Source of the DNA: Apostichopus japonicus | Lineage: Eukaryota > Echinodermata > Holothuroidea > Aspidochirotida > Stichopodidae | NCBI RefSeq assembly: GCF_037975245.1 | Contig: NC_092565.1 | Coordinates: forward strand, 19,876,999-19,940,998 | Direction: 5' to 3' | DNA length: 64,000 nucleotides | Shown here: in pieces, positions 35,039 through 46,929 of the stretch | How the letters are laid out: each line of letters begins with the position of its first letter | How positions within the stretch are numbered: the first letter of the stretch is position 1 | Made by a program: the position numbers and the translations under genes | Notes under the pieces: model-generated | Database searches by the model: none | What the model was told of the DNA's origin: nothing | What the model saw: the letters and a program-made list of their open reading frames with translations, nothing else

Positions 35039-38000
35039 TGTTTCGTTTGCTGTCAGTCTATATCTTAATGTAAAAAGATGGTTTGCAATATAGTGATGCC
35101 ATTTAATACTGTAAAGATAGCATTGAGACAGAGCACTTGCATGCATTATTTAAAAAACTTCATGAGAGGCAGCGTAAGAGAGATGTTAGGCCGAACAATT
35201 CCCTGACTCAAGGGTAGATCTCAACGTATTTTCCATCATGGGGGTGGTCATGATTGTCTTATTTGTCACATCAATATAGTCAACATCGTGTTCTTGTATT
35301 GATCAATCATGTCTGCATTTTGCCACGTCTGAGAAACAGATGATGCAAAATCTATTTTCTATTTCAAGGTCCATCCCTTTGATTCATGTTTAATTCACTT
35401 CATGGAATTTTTTATCTGGTAGCTATATATATGAAGCTGAAGGCAGAAAAGATGGATGATAAAAAAAAATTAAAAAAGATTATAGTTGTGTAAAAACTTG
35501 CACCATTAATGTACCAAAGACATCATGTCAGAGTAAGATGCTGATGGGAGCTGCAGCATCCTGCATCCAGGCTGCATAGGATGCAATCTTTTGTGCTGTG
35601 TAGTTTCACACAATAGGCAATGGCTGGTCTTTTCAAGATCATCTCTTTTGTGTAACAATACTGATTCATGCAGCCTTGCTGCAAGAGATCTTGCAGCTGC
35701 TGCAGCCTTTTTGTTTTGACAGTATGCCTAACTGTACCATTTACTTGGGTTCTACTACTCAAACATTAAAGCTGTTCTTTATGTACCTGTAACATATGTA
35801 CAAAATTGTATACTACTATACTAGACCATTGACTGATTTTCCTTCAGTGTTAATATTTAGGTCACTATTAGTCATGAAGAATGACGGGAGTATGGTTCCA
35901 AATTTGAAAGTTCAAAGTTTTCTAATTGCATGGCTTTCCATCCCTGATCCTCACTCTTGCAATAAAAATGTTAGTTAATAAATATTTATAAATATTTCTT
36001 CATCTGGTGGATAGGAATTAGGTGTAACGTTAAATTGAAGGTTCCTAGCAAAATGTCTGAATTGAGAGATATTTAAACTACAAATGCCTGATGACACCTG
36101 GTTAGATAACTTTTGTTAATTTGGTCTTAGTAAACCTCCAATGATCATCAATTTTGACAGATGTAAGTCATTAAAAACGATGAAAACATTCACAATTTGA
36201 GTCACAGTTTGGTAGTATCTAATTAGTTTTAGGACAAATATCCAGTTGGTAAACAAAGAGCACCATTATAGAAGGATAATTAGGTAGAAATGTAATTAAT
36301 TGGTACCCAAACTTGAAACTTAATTACTTTGGGAAACAATTTGTAGAATAATATGATATAATCAGTACAAAATTTGCTAATTATGTTTTCTTAAATAATT
36401 ATACACTTAAGAAGTATTAACATCCTTAGTTTACATACTGGTAAAGCTTTCAGAGAATAAGTGCATCCTACTAACAAAAAAAAAACCCATAAAAAACTCT
36501 CCTTTTCACTTACAGTAATCAGTTTGTGTTTTTTGTTTGTTTTATCTCAAATGGCTTTTGGTTTTTATAAGAATATATTTTTGTCTATTTCATCTAAGGG
36601 AGTTCTTCTCTCTTGAAGTCGTGTAAAAATTCCAAGGCCTTGGCCTATCATTGTCAGCATGTGTTAATTATCATTTGACTATATAGTGGTTGGAGATTAG
36701 CAATGAGAAAGATTTTTGAGTCATTGAGTCATAGTGAGGTCAAATAACAAGCACTGTCAGGTCATGTCACAGGAGACAACCAAATCATTCACAGTTCTTT
36801 TTTTTCTTCTTTTTTTTCGTTTATGAAAATTAGATTTAGACTTGGGAACACAAAGCAGGAGGTTAATTTTATTGTGAGAATGATGTTCCCCCCCCCCCCC
36901 CCCGACTTCCCTCATGTGACCTTGGGAGGTGACTCATCACAAAATGATTTCATAAGCTGTATTTATAAAAGGAGGATTAAAGGAGAAAGGGGTGTGATGT
37001 TTCGTTTATTAAGATCATAATGGTGCAAATGTACATATGTATGAGGCAGGAGTCTCTTGTTGAAAGTTGAGAAAGGATAAAATTAGGCATTAACCTCAAA
37101 TGTCTGCATATCCATTCCCCTCCCCCCCCCCCAATAAAACTACACTATATGATATTTGTGACATACAGAATTTTCTGTTACGAGCTTGACTTACTATAGG
37201 AGCACTCAAATATTCTATTTTTACATGAATTCCCTAAAGCTAGATTTTGTGCTATAAATCCAAATTTGTGTTAATGGCTTGTTCAGGGGGACAAAGCTTT
37301 TCAATAGAAGACAGAATGTTAATGGGGGAGGAATGGGGGGGGGGATGGGTAAGGGAGGTAAAAGTGACTTGTTTTAATGAACATGAAGCTGTAATCCAAC
37401 TCGAATGCAGCTCTCAGGTTGTGTAACTTCTCTCATGCCAACCTTGATTTCCTGTCTGAGGTTGGTAGGACCTATATGTATATGTCTGCCTAAGTTCTAA
37501 TTTGAAATGATTAAAGCAAATGATTTCAATGTTAAAGGAGAAGGACAACTCTGCAGCCATATGGAACGATTCTGTCATGTGTAGCAACTACCATGCTCTT
37601 CTGGTTGTTGTAAAGCTTTAACAGAGACATTGCATCAGACATCCTCTTTTATTCAAATTAAATTTTAAAATTATAGTTTCAGAACCTAGTTATCTGGGTA
37701 GACTATTCCAATTTGGTTTAAAACCACAACAATCTTTCTCTTTGCTGGATTTTGTCTACCATTCCACAACCGTTGCTGTATTTTTGGGGGGTTTTTTATG
37801 TGTGTTTTTGTTGCAAAAATTGAAAGCCAATTCAGGTTATTATTAGACTAAATTGGCTATGGGTGGGTTTTTATTGGTCCCCCTAGGTTGTATACATGGT
37901 AGAAACAGTGAACCCTGACTGTAGTCATGTATGCCACAATATCTAAGACAGGAGAAGACCTCAGACAGTTAATGAGTCACCCTGGAGTTGGAAGTGGGTT

Positions 38001-38663
38001 TCGCATTTTGGTGAAAGGGGGAACCTATGGAGGGTGCACTGCATGTTGTTTTGTATCGTTTCCATATCAAACAGTCATGAAATTTCCATATAGGAAGACT
38101 AAGGTGGTGGAGAAGAAGGGGCTAGCATGGGGGGGGGGGGGGAAGGGGAAGATTGTATTTGCCTTAGCTTTTATCATAATTTACAAGTCCCAAACCTTAA
38201 CTTCATCAGTAGGACCTTAAAGGTGCCATCTGGGGGGCGCAAATGCTTCCATTTAGTTTGTTGAGCCAAGTTTCCAGTTCAAGAAAGTTAATTTGTTAGA
38301 CAGTCCATCTTTATTTTTTCCTAATGTACAACTTAGTTTAAAAAGTCCATAATCAGCACCACTATTTAAGTAGATTTGGCACATGTTCACTGATTTTGGG
38401 CGATTTTTACAAATCGTTCCAGAATATTAATTGAACTGTTATTGTTATAGATCAAGTGAAGATCGTTTCCTAGTCTTTCTCTTTGCGCTCATCTTGAATA
38501 GTAATCGGAAAGTAGTCGCCCGTAAATTTTGTACTTTCTATGTAAGCCTTAGCAAATCTCTCACACATACAAGCACAAACATATTTGCTTTGACTATCTT
38601 GAAAGATCAACATCAGCATAACCCTCAATTTGCACCTCCTCTTAAAACGTGATAAATGTCTTC

Positions 38664-38976
38664 AAAAGTACTTTCCAGAAAACCTGACTTACAATTCACT
38701 CTCCAAATGATGCTCAGATATCGATTAGAAAATAAAATACATTAAAAAAAATAGAAAATTGAAATTGCTTTCAGGGGCGATTATGAAGATTGCAAAGATT
38801 GAGTGACCATTGTTTGCATTTACCAAAAGTACTTTCCAGAAATCTGACTTACAATTCACCCTCCAAATGATGCTCAGATATCGATTAGAAAATAAAATAC
38901 ATAAGAAAATTGAAATTGCTTTCAGGGGCGATTATGAAGATTGCAAAGATTGAGTGACCATTGTTTGCATTTACCA
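38664..38976 (+). repeat. Tandem duplication, about 160-bp unit
   Basis: aaaagtactttccagaaa at 38664 and aaaagtactttccagaaa at 38825 begin two near-identical units that both end in gaccattgtttgcatttacc. The first has a longer A-rich stretch. Confidence 0.92.
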
Positions 38977-39277
38977 GCATATTTGGGGGAAAATGTTAAT
39001 GAAAGCCATTGTGAACACGAAGGCAGAACAAATTTGAGGATATCTAAAGAAGCTTGTATTTAAACTGGATGATATAGTAGGGAGAAAATACTTGTTCAGA
39101 ATCAATGTAAAGTGTGATTACTGCTTTAATCCTATCAGAATTTCTTTTTGGCTCTTTTCTGTAAATCACCTACAAATTTGTCATCACTACAGTATGTTAC
39201 AGTGTCTGCCATTGGCTGTTTCCAGGTTATGTGTAAATGTTCTGGGCACAGGCTAGACTGTTCCCCTTGGTATGGTT

Positions 39278-39424
39278 TATTTACTTCGCTCCTCGCTTAC
39301 CTGTCTCCTCACAACCTTAGCACCTCATTCTACCGTGCCTATAAAGTCCTGGTAAAATAATAACACTGTGCGCCCTCTATGACCGAACCCCCCCTCGGTC
39401 ACTCCTCACTACTCATTCTACCAT
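39278..39424 (+). repeat. Left inverted terminal repeat of DIRS copy 2
   Basis: tatttacttcgctcctcgc then cttacctgtctcctcacaac, complementary to the right repeat through gaccgaacccccc and cggtcactcctcactactca, which differ from copy 1. Confidence 0.9.
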
Positions 39425-39971
39425 TAAAAGTGTCTTCACGTGAATTTCTTGTGGATATATTTCCCTTGGATTTCGTCTTGGTTTTCTTTAGCGATCTTTG
39501 GAAGTTTCTTTCCTCGGATTCTTAGGAGTATTGCAGTCCTTTCCAGCCCGATAAGTATCCTTTTTTGTTGAAAGGGAGGGTTTTGGGGACTGTTTTTATT
39601 CCTAGTGCGTTTCCGCCCTTAGGTTTTTTGCGGGGGTAGCAGTTCCGCGAACTGCCTAGGTTTCCCGCCATTTTCCCTTCCCCACGCTATAGGCGTGTCG
39701 TTGTATTTTCATGTTCATAGCATGTCTACATTGTATTTCTATTCACGATTTCTTCTTCTATATTTCGCTCTCTCATGTTCCTTTTCAGCTTGTGTTGATT
39801 TTGTTAGGCCACTTCGTAGCGTTTTTCGTATTTTGCCGTTGCTAGGTTACGCTACGTACCTCTACTCACCGTTATGTACCTCCCGTTCTCTCCCGTTCTC
39901 TTGTTAGTTTGCATTTTTCCGTAAGCTTAAGAGTTAGTCTTTCCTTAATTCGAGCGTTTTAGTTTGTCTCG

Positions 39972-41553
39972 TAACCAGCTAAAGCTTTTTAACTACTCGA
40001 TGTTTCGGCCAGGCAGAACCTGGTTCGAACACGATTTGTGTCCTAAGTGTAGAACCTACACCAGACGGGACCCACGCCTGGTCTGCATAAATTTTTCGCC
40101 AGCCCAGTGGCACTAGATAGACCAGTGGCTTACGAGTCTAAGAAGCAAGCTTTAGGGCAGGCTGGACTTGATTCCTTAGGCCATCGGTGCCCAGAAAAAG
40201 ATATAGGAGAGACAGGAGAGAGAGAGAGAGGAGGAGGGAGAAGTGGTGAGAGAGGTGGAGGAAAGTGGCCAGGAGAGGGCCGAAGGAGAGGTGGAGAGAG
40301 AGAGAAAGAGTACCCCTAACGGTCCCGGCGACGTCCGGTTGATTACGACCAGAGGGAAGGGCAGGAGCAAGGCTCCTGCCAAGAAAAGACCTCTTGAGAA
40401 GAGGCACGGCTCGGCCGGGCTAGAGGCAACGTCTCAGTCCGGGTCGCAGCAAAGAGTACCCCTAATGGTCCCGGCGACGTCCGGTTGATTACGGCCAGAG
40501 GGAAGGGCAGGAGCAAGGCTCCCGCCAAGAAAAGACCTCTTGAGAAGAGGCACGGCTCGGCCGGGCTAGAGGCAACGTCTCAGTCCGGGTCGCAGCAAGA
40601 GAGACCCATAGAGCGCGGGCTACAGGCCACGGAGAGCTCGGGTCCGAGAGAGAGAGTACGACCGAGGGGTCGCTGAAACGGAGCCGGTCCCATAGCAGGC
40701 TCCGGGAGCCCGGGTCCGGCGAGAAAAAAAATATTTAAAAAAAAAAAAAAAAAAAAAAAAATCCCACCGGAAAGGACAGAATGTCCGGGTCGGGGAGTAC
40801 TGGCGTGGTGGTACCCGGCGTGGTACGCACACAGAGACGGGCTCCGGGAGCCTGGGTCCGGCGAGGCCCCGGGTCCGGCGAGACCCCGAGTACGGCGAGA
40901 CTCGAAGGGAAGGCAGAACCGAGGTTTCACTCCAGATCCGAGACCGCCCCCGGAGCCGGGAACCAGAGCTATACAATCGACTGCTGGGTCCTCAGAGATT
41001 GGCTCCGGAGGGCCCGGGCCCGACGAGAACGGGGGCGCAGGGGCAGAAGCCCGGTCCACAGATCTCCAAACGGGATCCAAAACTGGTCCCGAAGTCGGGA
41101 GCCTACGAGAGTAACAACATTTACAACTGCGACATTTACAATAACATTTACAACTACAACAACATTTACAACGAGATTAACAACTGCTAGGCCCCCAGAA
41201 CGGGGTAGCAGGTGCAGAAGCCCGGCCCGCAGACCCCCTAACCGGAGCCGCGGCCGGTCCTGAGGCCGGGAACCGATGAGATTACCAATGCCGGGCCCCC
41301 AGAACGGGGTAGCAGGGGCAAGCGCCCAATCCGAAAAGAGAACCAGCCCCGAGCCAGGTTCCCACGACCTGGTTTGCAGAGCGTCGGGCAACCTGTCCGG
41401 CCTAGACGACGAGGTCGACCCCTAGATTTCGGGGTTACAGAGGACGGTTACTCCCGCTTCCCAGAATAGGGGGAGTGTCCCCCCCCCCCCCGGAACTAGC
41501 AGCTTGAGCGGCGACGACAGGTTCGAATCATTTGCGGGAAAACACCGCTACCA
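39972..41553 (+). pseudogene. DIRS gag relic, copy 2
   Basis: It aligns by eye with the gag N-terminus of copy 1 (aggcagarcctgg region and onward) as far as the equivalent of about 4460. The start codon is lost, the first two cysteines (C8, C11) are replaced, and a TAG at 40114-40116 interrupts the frame, followed by frame changes. A 146-bp unit is tandemly duplicated (40310-40601). A long A run (40722-40762) and an acatttacaac-rich patch (41117-41175) are insertions or expansions not present in copy 1. Confidence 0.85.
40310..40601 (+). repeat. 146-bp tandem duplication inside gag relic
   Basis: Two consecutive units beginning gtacccctaa (40310 and 40456) and continuing through cggctcggccgggctagagg. 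Nearly identical, so the duplication is much younger than the decay of the gene. Confidence 0.92.
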
Positions 41554-42649
41554 CTACACATCCCAAATGTGTGTTTATTTATCGAGTACCTGCAGACACT
41601 CAGGGGTCATATTCTCCTCGCTAATTATACTCCTCTCTAATCATAATTCATCGCCATTTGCCTAGGTTAAAATCTTACTGGTGTTTAAAAACACTGTCGT
41701 TTAAAACACTGGTGAACCCACTTCCAGAACATGTTAAAATGCGTAAGACTGAGGGGTTTCAAATCGGTTCTCATGACGTACAGTATTCCGTAACTGCTAG
41801 GAAGAGAACTTTCTCGAGACTTGGCAAAGTGCCAGGAAACATATCGCTCATAGATCCTTGGCAAACTGCCAGAAAAAAAAAAGAAAAAAAAAGGTACAAC
41901 GTGGCACATTTGTTAAGAGAGGAGGGGGGGGCCAAGCAGCCACCTGGCTTGACACGTGTAAGCTCAACTTTTACCGCAACGAGCTATCGACTACGTGAGC
42001 GATCATATGGAATAAGCCTTTCTTCCTATTTCTTTGGTGAATTACCAAGACAAACGCGTTAGTAAGTTGAAAAAGGGGTAGGATACAACCCCAGCAAGTT
42101 ACAAGCGCTAACACGCTCCGAACATACAGCATGCGCTTCATGAGCAATGTTCGATGTTCCGACATCTTAAGCAGAGTTGCATTTCGTAGCACCTGATGGC
42201 CTAGTCTTGACTAGCCTAGGCGCTAGGTGGTTTCAATAGGAAGCTGGAAACCTTTACTGCACTACGAAATGGACACATCTCGACAGGAAGAGATTTGAGA
42301 AGTAACGGGTACGTTATCATAACATTCAATACGTGTTTATTACGTTAAATGTGGTGTTGATAAAACGTTGACATAAGATGTCTATGAGATATTACGTTAT
42401 ATTAATGTTATATTAATGTCTTAACGGAAATTGTTTTGAAATAATAGCCCCTAAAGGGTTTCGGTAACATATTTCTTACACCTCTAATAACGCTATCATA
42501 GCAAAAGACTAAACATTTAGTAACGCCTTTGTGTTTGCTGAGTAACTCCCTGGACTCCGTTAAACAGCCAGGATTTATGAGGTGGAATTTCTACAAACCC
42601 ACCCTACACATCCCCTGTTGGGAGTTTGTTCCTGGTGAGTAGGGCTGTA

Positions 42650-42900
42650 GCTTAGTTAGCTCAGTGGTTAAACCCGGTGCCTTCCAATCAAAAGGTCCCC
42701 GGTTCAAGTCACCCCAAGATTAATGTATGTTGTCCAGTTACAGAGCTGTTGACAATTCATAGTCATGGACATTAAATATGAATGTACGAGACTGACTTTG
42801 GTCAGCTTGCGGCTTTGATAAGCCAATGAGGCTTCTTCACAAGTTCCTACTTGCAGGATGATCTAAATTACATACACAAATACATACATATACTGTAGTT
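42650..42900 (+). mobile_element. tRNA-derived SINE (first)
   Basis: The tRNA-like head has an A box TAGCTCAGTGG (42657-42667) and a B box GGTTCAAGTCA (42701-42711), 33 bases apart, with a gccttccaatc anticodon-arm-like segment resembling tRNA-Gly(UCC). A tRNA-unrelated body follows (gcggctttgataagccaatg) and an acata-rich tail. The acceptor stem does not close, so this is not a tRNA gene. Confidence 0.7.
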
Positions 42901-42977
42901 GTAAAAGCCACATAGCAGCTATAGCATTGATTAAGACTCTCATGAAGCAAACTATCCATTCAGTACTCAATTTTTGG

Positions 42978-43232
42978 AGAGAACTGTGGTCAAGCGGTGT
43001 AGGCAGTGTACTGGTGATCTAAGGCTTGCAGGTTTTAGTCCTGGCCAGATCATTCTGTTGTTTCCTTGGGCAAGGCACTTTATCTCCATTGCGTCTTTCC
43101 ATCCAGGAGGGATTTCTCTCTGTTTAACAGGTTATTTTTGAGAAGGGTAATATTGCTAGCGCCTCTGACTTCGTTATCGATAGATAGGCCGGCGCAGTTC
43201 AACCCTCAATATTATTATTAATATTATTTTTC
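42978..43232 (+). mobile_element. tRNA-derived SINE (second)
   Basis: A box TGGTCAAGCGG (42987-42997) and B box-like GGTTTTAGTCC (43031-43041), 33 bases apart, then a body with ttccttgggcaaggcacttt, a block that recurs in SINEs of many marine invertebrates (from memory), and a simple ATT-rich tail. A different family from the SINE just upstream. Confidence 0.7.
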
Positions 43233-43539
43233 ATGGAAAGAACCTCCATGAAACCTCCCTACAGGGTACAGCTTAGGTCTACATCATCAAGGCAGTACTT
43301 TTCTTCAGAGGTTTTCTGATTGCAACTGGTTGATAACTAAAGGGGTCATCAGCGGTACTGTGGTACTGCAAGCAGTACTGCGAGTGCTGCTGTATTGCAG
43401 GTGCTAACAAGGTCATCATACAGGCCACTGTCCTTGACTTCTTTAGCAGCATATACAGAGAAACCACTTTCCTGCACCACAGTGGCGTCAGCAGGGCAAA
43501 GGATCGGCCCCAACACCCTATTTGCAAAGATAACCAGGT

Positions 43540-44110
43540 TTCATGTACTTCCGCCTCGCTCTCAGGACTGTGGGGTTGGGGCTCTCTGGAGTCCTCCCAA
43601 GCCCAAGTACAGGGCACTTTGATCACCATCCTCTCAGACAACACGATGGTGGTGGCATACTGTACAGTAGCTACATCAATAGACAGGGTGGCACCAGGGC
43701 AGAGGGACTGTGCCGTCTGGCATGGGAGACCCTCACCACAGCTGCAGAATCTGGCACGGCCCTATGGGTCTCCCATATAGCCAGAAAGGAGAGTGTGAGG
43801 GCCGATGCTCTGCCCAGGGGACAACTCGACCCCGACGAGTGAACCCTTCGCAAGGAATATGCGGTAGGTTTTTCCACATGTTCGGCATACCTCTGATAGA
43901 CCTGCTTACGACAAAGGGCAACAATGGGCTGCCCATCTTTTGTAACAGGCGGTCCCACCTGCAGCCTTCCACATAGCGCCAGGTCCCTGCCTTGAGACGG
44001 ACCAGAGGTTTAAATTCTTCCCCCCCTTTGGCATGATCAGCCAGATACTGAGGAAGATTCGCAGCTCCAAGGGTAAATTCATCCTAGTGGCTCCCTCCGG
44101 ACCCCGGGTC
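43540..44110 (+). pseudogene. DIRS RNase H and pol C-terminal relic, copy 2
   Basis: Homology to copy 1 resumes at about its position 6490. The block with NRQGGTRAEGLCRLAWE is recognisable, ending at a TGA near 43841 where copy 1 continues; the following stretch still aligns (cctctgatagacctgctta) in broken frames. A 14-base insertion near 43665 (tgtacagtagctac) splits the conserved TVVAYINRQ segment. Confidence 0.82.
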
Positions 44111-44147
44111 CCAGGCCGCAGGTCCCACACGCAGGCCCCAGACGGGG

Positions 44148-44945
44148 ACGTCTGGTTTTCCAGACGGCTCCACGCTGGGCATTAGCCCAGACATTGACCA
44201 GCTCACCAAAGGCATGGCTAATCGCCGTCCACGAGTCAGACAGTTAGCCCCCTCTGCGGGGCTCTCAGCAGTGCTGCATGCCCTGGCAGGGCCGCTGTAC
44301 GAATCAACGGGGAACGCTTCCCTGGCTGCTCTTACAAAGAAAACACCCTTCGTCATTGCGGTAGCGTCAGCGTGAAGGAGTTACCTCCAAGCCCTAACAA
44401 CCAAACAGAACCACATCAGATTCGAGGGCCATGGGGCGAGGACGGTTCCAGACCCGTCCCTTATTGCCAAGAACCGGGCCTTGACTTTCTTGCCCGGGGA
44501 CATTTTCTTTCCGGAAATCAAAACCCTTTCATCAGTGGCTGAGGACAAGCGATGGTGCCCAGTCAGGGCACAGAAGTGGTACTTAAACAGGACAGAGAAG
44601 TTGAGACAAACAACCTCCCTTTTCATCCTGCCACGACCACCTTAAACAGCAGCCGCCAAGGATACCCTATCCCGATGGCTAGTAGAGATGATCCACCCGT
44701 TCACGATGGGGGGATACCCGGCCAAGAGATCACAACATCAGTGGGGCCTCAGCTTCCACAGCTCTCTCTGCCGGTATCCCGATACAGGACATCCTCAAGG
44801 TGGCAGCGTGGAAAACACCAACTACGTTCGTCGCCTGTTACTTACCTGACACTCTACACGCCGAGGCAGCTTTTGGTAGCTCGGCGATGCGAGGTCCGGT
44901 TGGTACTTGGTCCCACCCCTCGGGCCTCCCACCATCGGGCAGTGC
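44148..44945 (+). pseudogene. DIRS tyrosine recombinase relic, copy 2
   Basis: It aligns with copy 1 from about 7410 to the end, so roughly the first 70 residues are missing. Stops are present (tga within the former SARRRS segment, taa after ccacgaccacc) as well as small indels around the former HDVR motif. The region of the nucleophile, VACYL, is still readable. It cannot produce a complete enzyme. Confidence 0.88.
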
Positions 44946-44950
44946 CACTC

Positions 44951-45049
44951 GGTGCTAAGGTTGTGAGGAGACAGGTAAGCGAGGAGCGAAGTAAATATTC
45001 CAAAACTTACTGGTTTGGATATTTACGAGTGACGAGCTTACCTGTCTCC
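44951..45049 (+). repeat. Internal complementary region of DIRS copy 2
   Basis: Almost the same sequence as 8211-8309 and complementary to both ends of copy 2 (left 39278 onward, right to 45668). It contains a consensus-like donor CAG|GTAAGC at 44972-44980. Confidence 0.92.
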
Positions 45050-45438
45050 ATTCCCGCCTCCCTCCCCCGAGGGGGTGGGACACAGCCGGACGGGGGAGCA
45101 GTCGTTCGACTAGGCTCACGACTCCAAGCACAACACCAGATAGACAGAGCCAACAACTACTAAGAGTCACCGGCCAGGTCTATCGGTGAGGGTAACTTTG
45201 CACCCTGTGTTTTTCATATGCGTACTCACCTAAGTTGTCTTAGGGTTAGCAAGTGTTGGGCCTTTACAGGATGAGGCTCCTTGTTAGGAAAAAGGGGTAC
45301 TTTTGCCTGCAGGGCTCAGGAGAGTGTCCCCCCCCTTACCCGCTGCGGCGGGGAGGATTACACTCTCCCTGCTAGGAAGGCATCAGTGCCTTTTGTTAAG
45401 GGCTCACCTTTGAGAAGTTTAGTCGACGGGAGTCCTTG

Positions 45439-45466
45439 GGGGTGGCCAGAGGATTCTGGCCACCCC
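45439..45466 (+). other. Hairpin near the right end of DIRS copy 2
   Basis: A perfect 12-bp stem, ggggtggccaga with tctggccacccc, around the loop GGAT. It is at the position equivalent to 8717-8742 in copy 1. Confidence 0.55.
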
Positions 45467-45498
45467 TATTTCGGTGACCGTGAGGCCACTTTTAAGGA

Positions 45499-45668
45499 GT
45501 GGTCTCATGAGTAGTGAGGAGTGACCGAGGGGGGGTTCGGTCATAGAGGGCGCACAGTGTTATTATTTTACCAGGACTTTATAGGCACGGTAGAATGAGG
45601 TGCTAAGGTTGTGAGGAGACAGGTAAGCTCGTCACTCGTAAATATCCAAACCAGTAAGTTTTGGAATA
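45499..45668 (-). repeat. Right inverted terminal repeat of DIRS copy 2
   Basis: Complement of 39278-39424 plus the same outer extension as copy 1, ending ttttggaata. It contains CAG|GTAAGC on the + strand at 45620-45628. Confidence 0.9.
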
Positions 45669-46170
45669 TCCACTATGACTGCTGTTACCTCATGAATGCT
45701 TCCTTGTCTCAAGCAGGGATGTAAAATTTAGTTCTTGAAAGCAATGAACATTTAACACATGTAATTCACAAACTGTGTGCATTTTACTGACTGCCATAGT
45801 CATATAGAAAACGCTGTTGATCTCTTATGGATTGCTTCCTTAAATTTATGTGGAACTATTTGGCAGGAATTTGGCCTATTTAACTGAATTTAATTAAATA
45901 ATAATAATAATACAGGTATGTGAGAACTGGTTTGTTTAGTTGGCATAGTTGCTAGTAGAAACGTATAAATGATTGCTTGTTGCATTGGTATGTATGTGCC
46001 TGTATTATTCAACTATTGTAAAGCCATATGGAAGTTGTACACATTGTATAATTGGATATCCCTTCATTAACTAAAAGGTGTATGGTGATAAGACCTTTTG
46101 CCTGCTCAAAATTAGCAGTGCTTTATACAGGATTTATTCCAATGCAGAAGATTTTGTGTCCCACAAATTA

Positions 46171-46225
46171 GTTTTGTTTCCTTGCTTACATGTCTCCTCA
46201 CAACCGGAGCACTCTTGCAGTATAG
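46171..46225 (+). repeat. DIRS left-end-like fragment
   Basis: gtttccttgcttacatgtct then cctcacaacc is close to the DIRS left terminal repeat; similarity fades after gagcac. Confidence 0.55.
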
Positions 46226-46726
46226 TATCTAGAACCCTTTTAACCACAGTAGGCCCTGCCGTCTATTATAAGCTCCTTTTAAGTCCACTTCGGGCTCCTT
46301 CCTTCTCCTGCTCCTGTAATTCTAATAAAAATGGCTCCTGGTTTTAATGTTTAGTTTTAATTTTTCATTTCTAAACTAAAGCCATCATTCATGGTGCAAT
46401 TTTGGGGGATTAAAGTAAACAGGTACATATTCAAGTGCAGTACTTTGTAAGTATAAGTCTGGTACTACAGATATATTGGGTCAAATGTAAAAGACAACAT
46501 TCAGCCTATAGTTTCTTGTGGCGCCTGGATTGAGTGTATTAGTGTTTATACAAACTCTGTATCAATCAATCTGTCTTGTCCATCCTATGTAGAGAGACAC
46601 ATGGATACATGTAGACCAATCAATCTGCAGACTAAGGGAATATCAATGTAATAGAACTCACAGTCTCAATTAACAGCTAGGAAAAGTCAAATCTACTGAG
46701 ACAAACATTCAAAAGGAAAGAAAATA

Positions 46727-46929
46727 GTTGCATGGGATGTGATCAGTTGAGGGAGAACTTGCTGATAAAGCAATTAACATGCATGCATGTCAAGTTTATG
46801 TTATTTTCTCTCCGATTAAATAGCCTTTAATATGTAAAATAGTTACAATGGATGTGATCAGTTGAGAGAGGACTTGCTGATAAAGCAATTAACATGCATC
46901 CATGTCTAGTTTATGTTATTTTCTCTCCT
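46727..46929 (+). repeat. Diverging tandem repeat, about 116-bp unit
   Basis: gatgtgatcagttgag (46736 and 46852), gataaagcaattaacatgca and tttatgttattttctctcc occur in two good copies. Weaker pieces further right (for example 47000-47180, with cataaaagaaattcacatcc and tagtctagttacagtg) look like older units. Confidence 0.85.

Larger units (their letters stand above)
41554..43540. other. Foreign DNA replacing gag C-terminus and RT in DIRS copy 2
   Basis: This stretch has no visible match to copy 1, whose corresponding segment (about 4460-6490) encodes the gag domain and RT. It contains two tRNA-derived SINEs. The block ctacacatccc occurs near its left edge (41555) and again at about 42604. 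Frames such as 41658-42062 show no recognisable protein. Confidence 0.6.
39278..45668 (+). mobile_element. DIRS-like retrotransposon, copy 2 (decayed, rearranged)
   Basis: It has the same architecture and orientation as 2397-8944, inserted in the gene's largest intron. Left (39278-39424) and right (about 45499-45668) terminal repeats and the internal complementary region (44951-45049) are retained. The gag relic has stops and an internal tandem duplication. The gag C-terminus and RT are missing between about 41554 and 43540, where unrelated DNA with two SINEs lies. RNase H and recombinase relics follow. The terminal-repeat sequence differs from copy 1 in a way shared by both of its own ends, so this is a distinct sublineage rather than a recent duplicate. 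Confidence 0.9.

Noticed and set aside
35523-35762. Minus-strand 79-codon ORF in a ctgcag-rich segment
   Set aside because: Composition comes from short gctgca repeats; no splice context or similarity.
41658-42062. 134-codon ORF inside DIRS copy 2
   Set aside because: No domain, poly-A-derived lysines, and a position in replaced DNA; no support as a gene.
42642-42715. Possible functional tRNA gene
   Set aside because: A and B boxes are good, but the acceptor stem does not pair and a SINE-like body and tail follow, so it is the head of a SINE.
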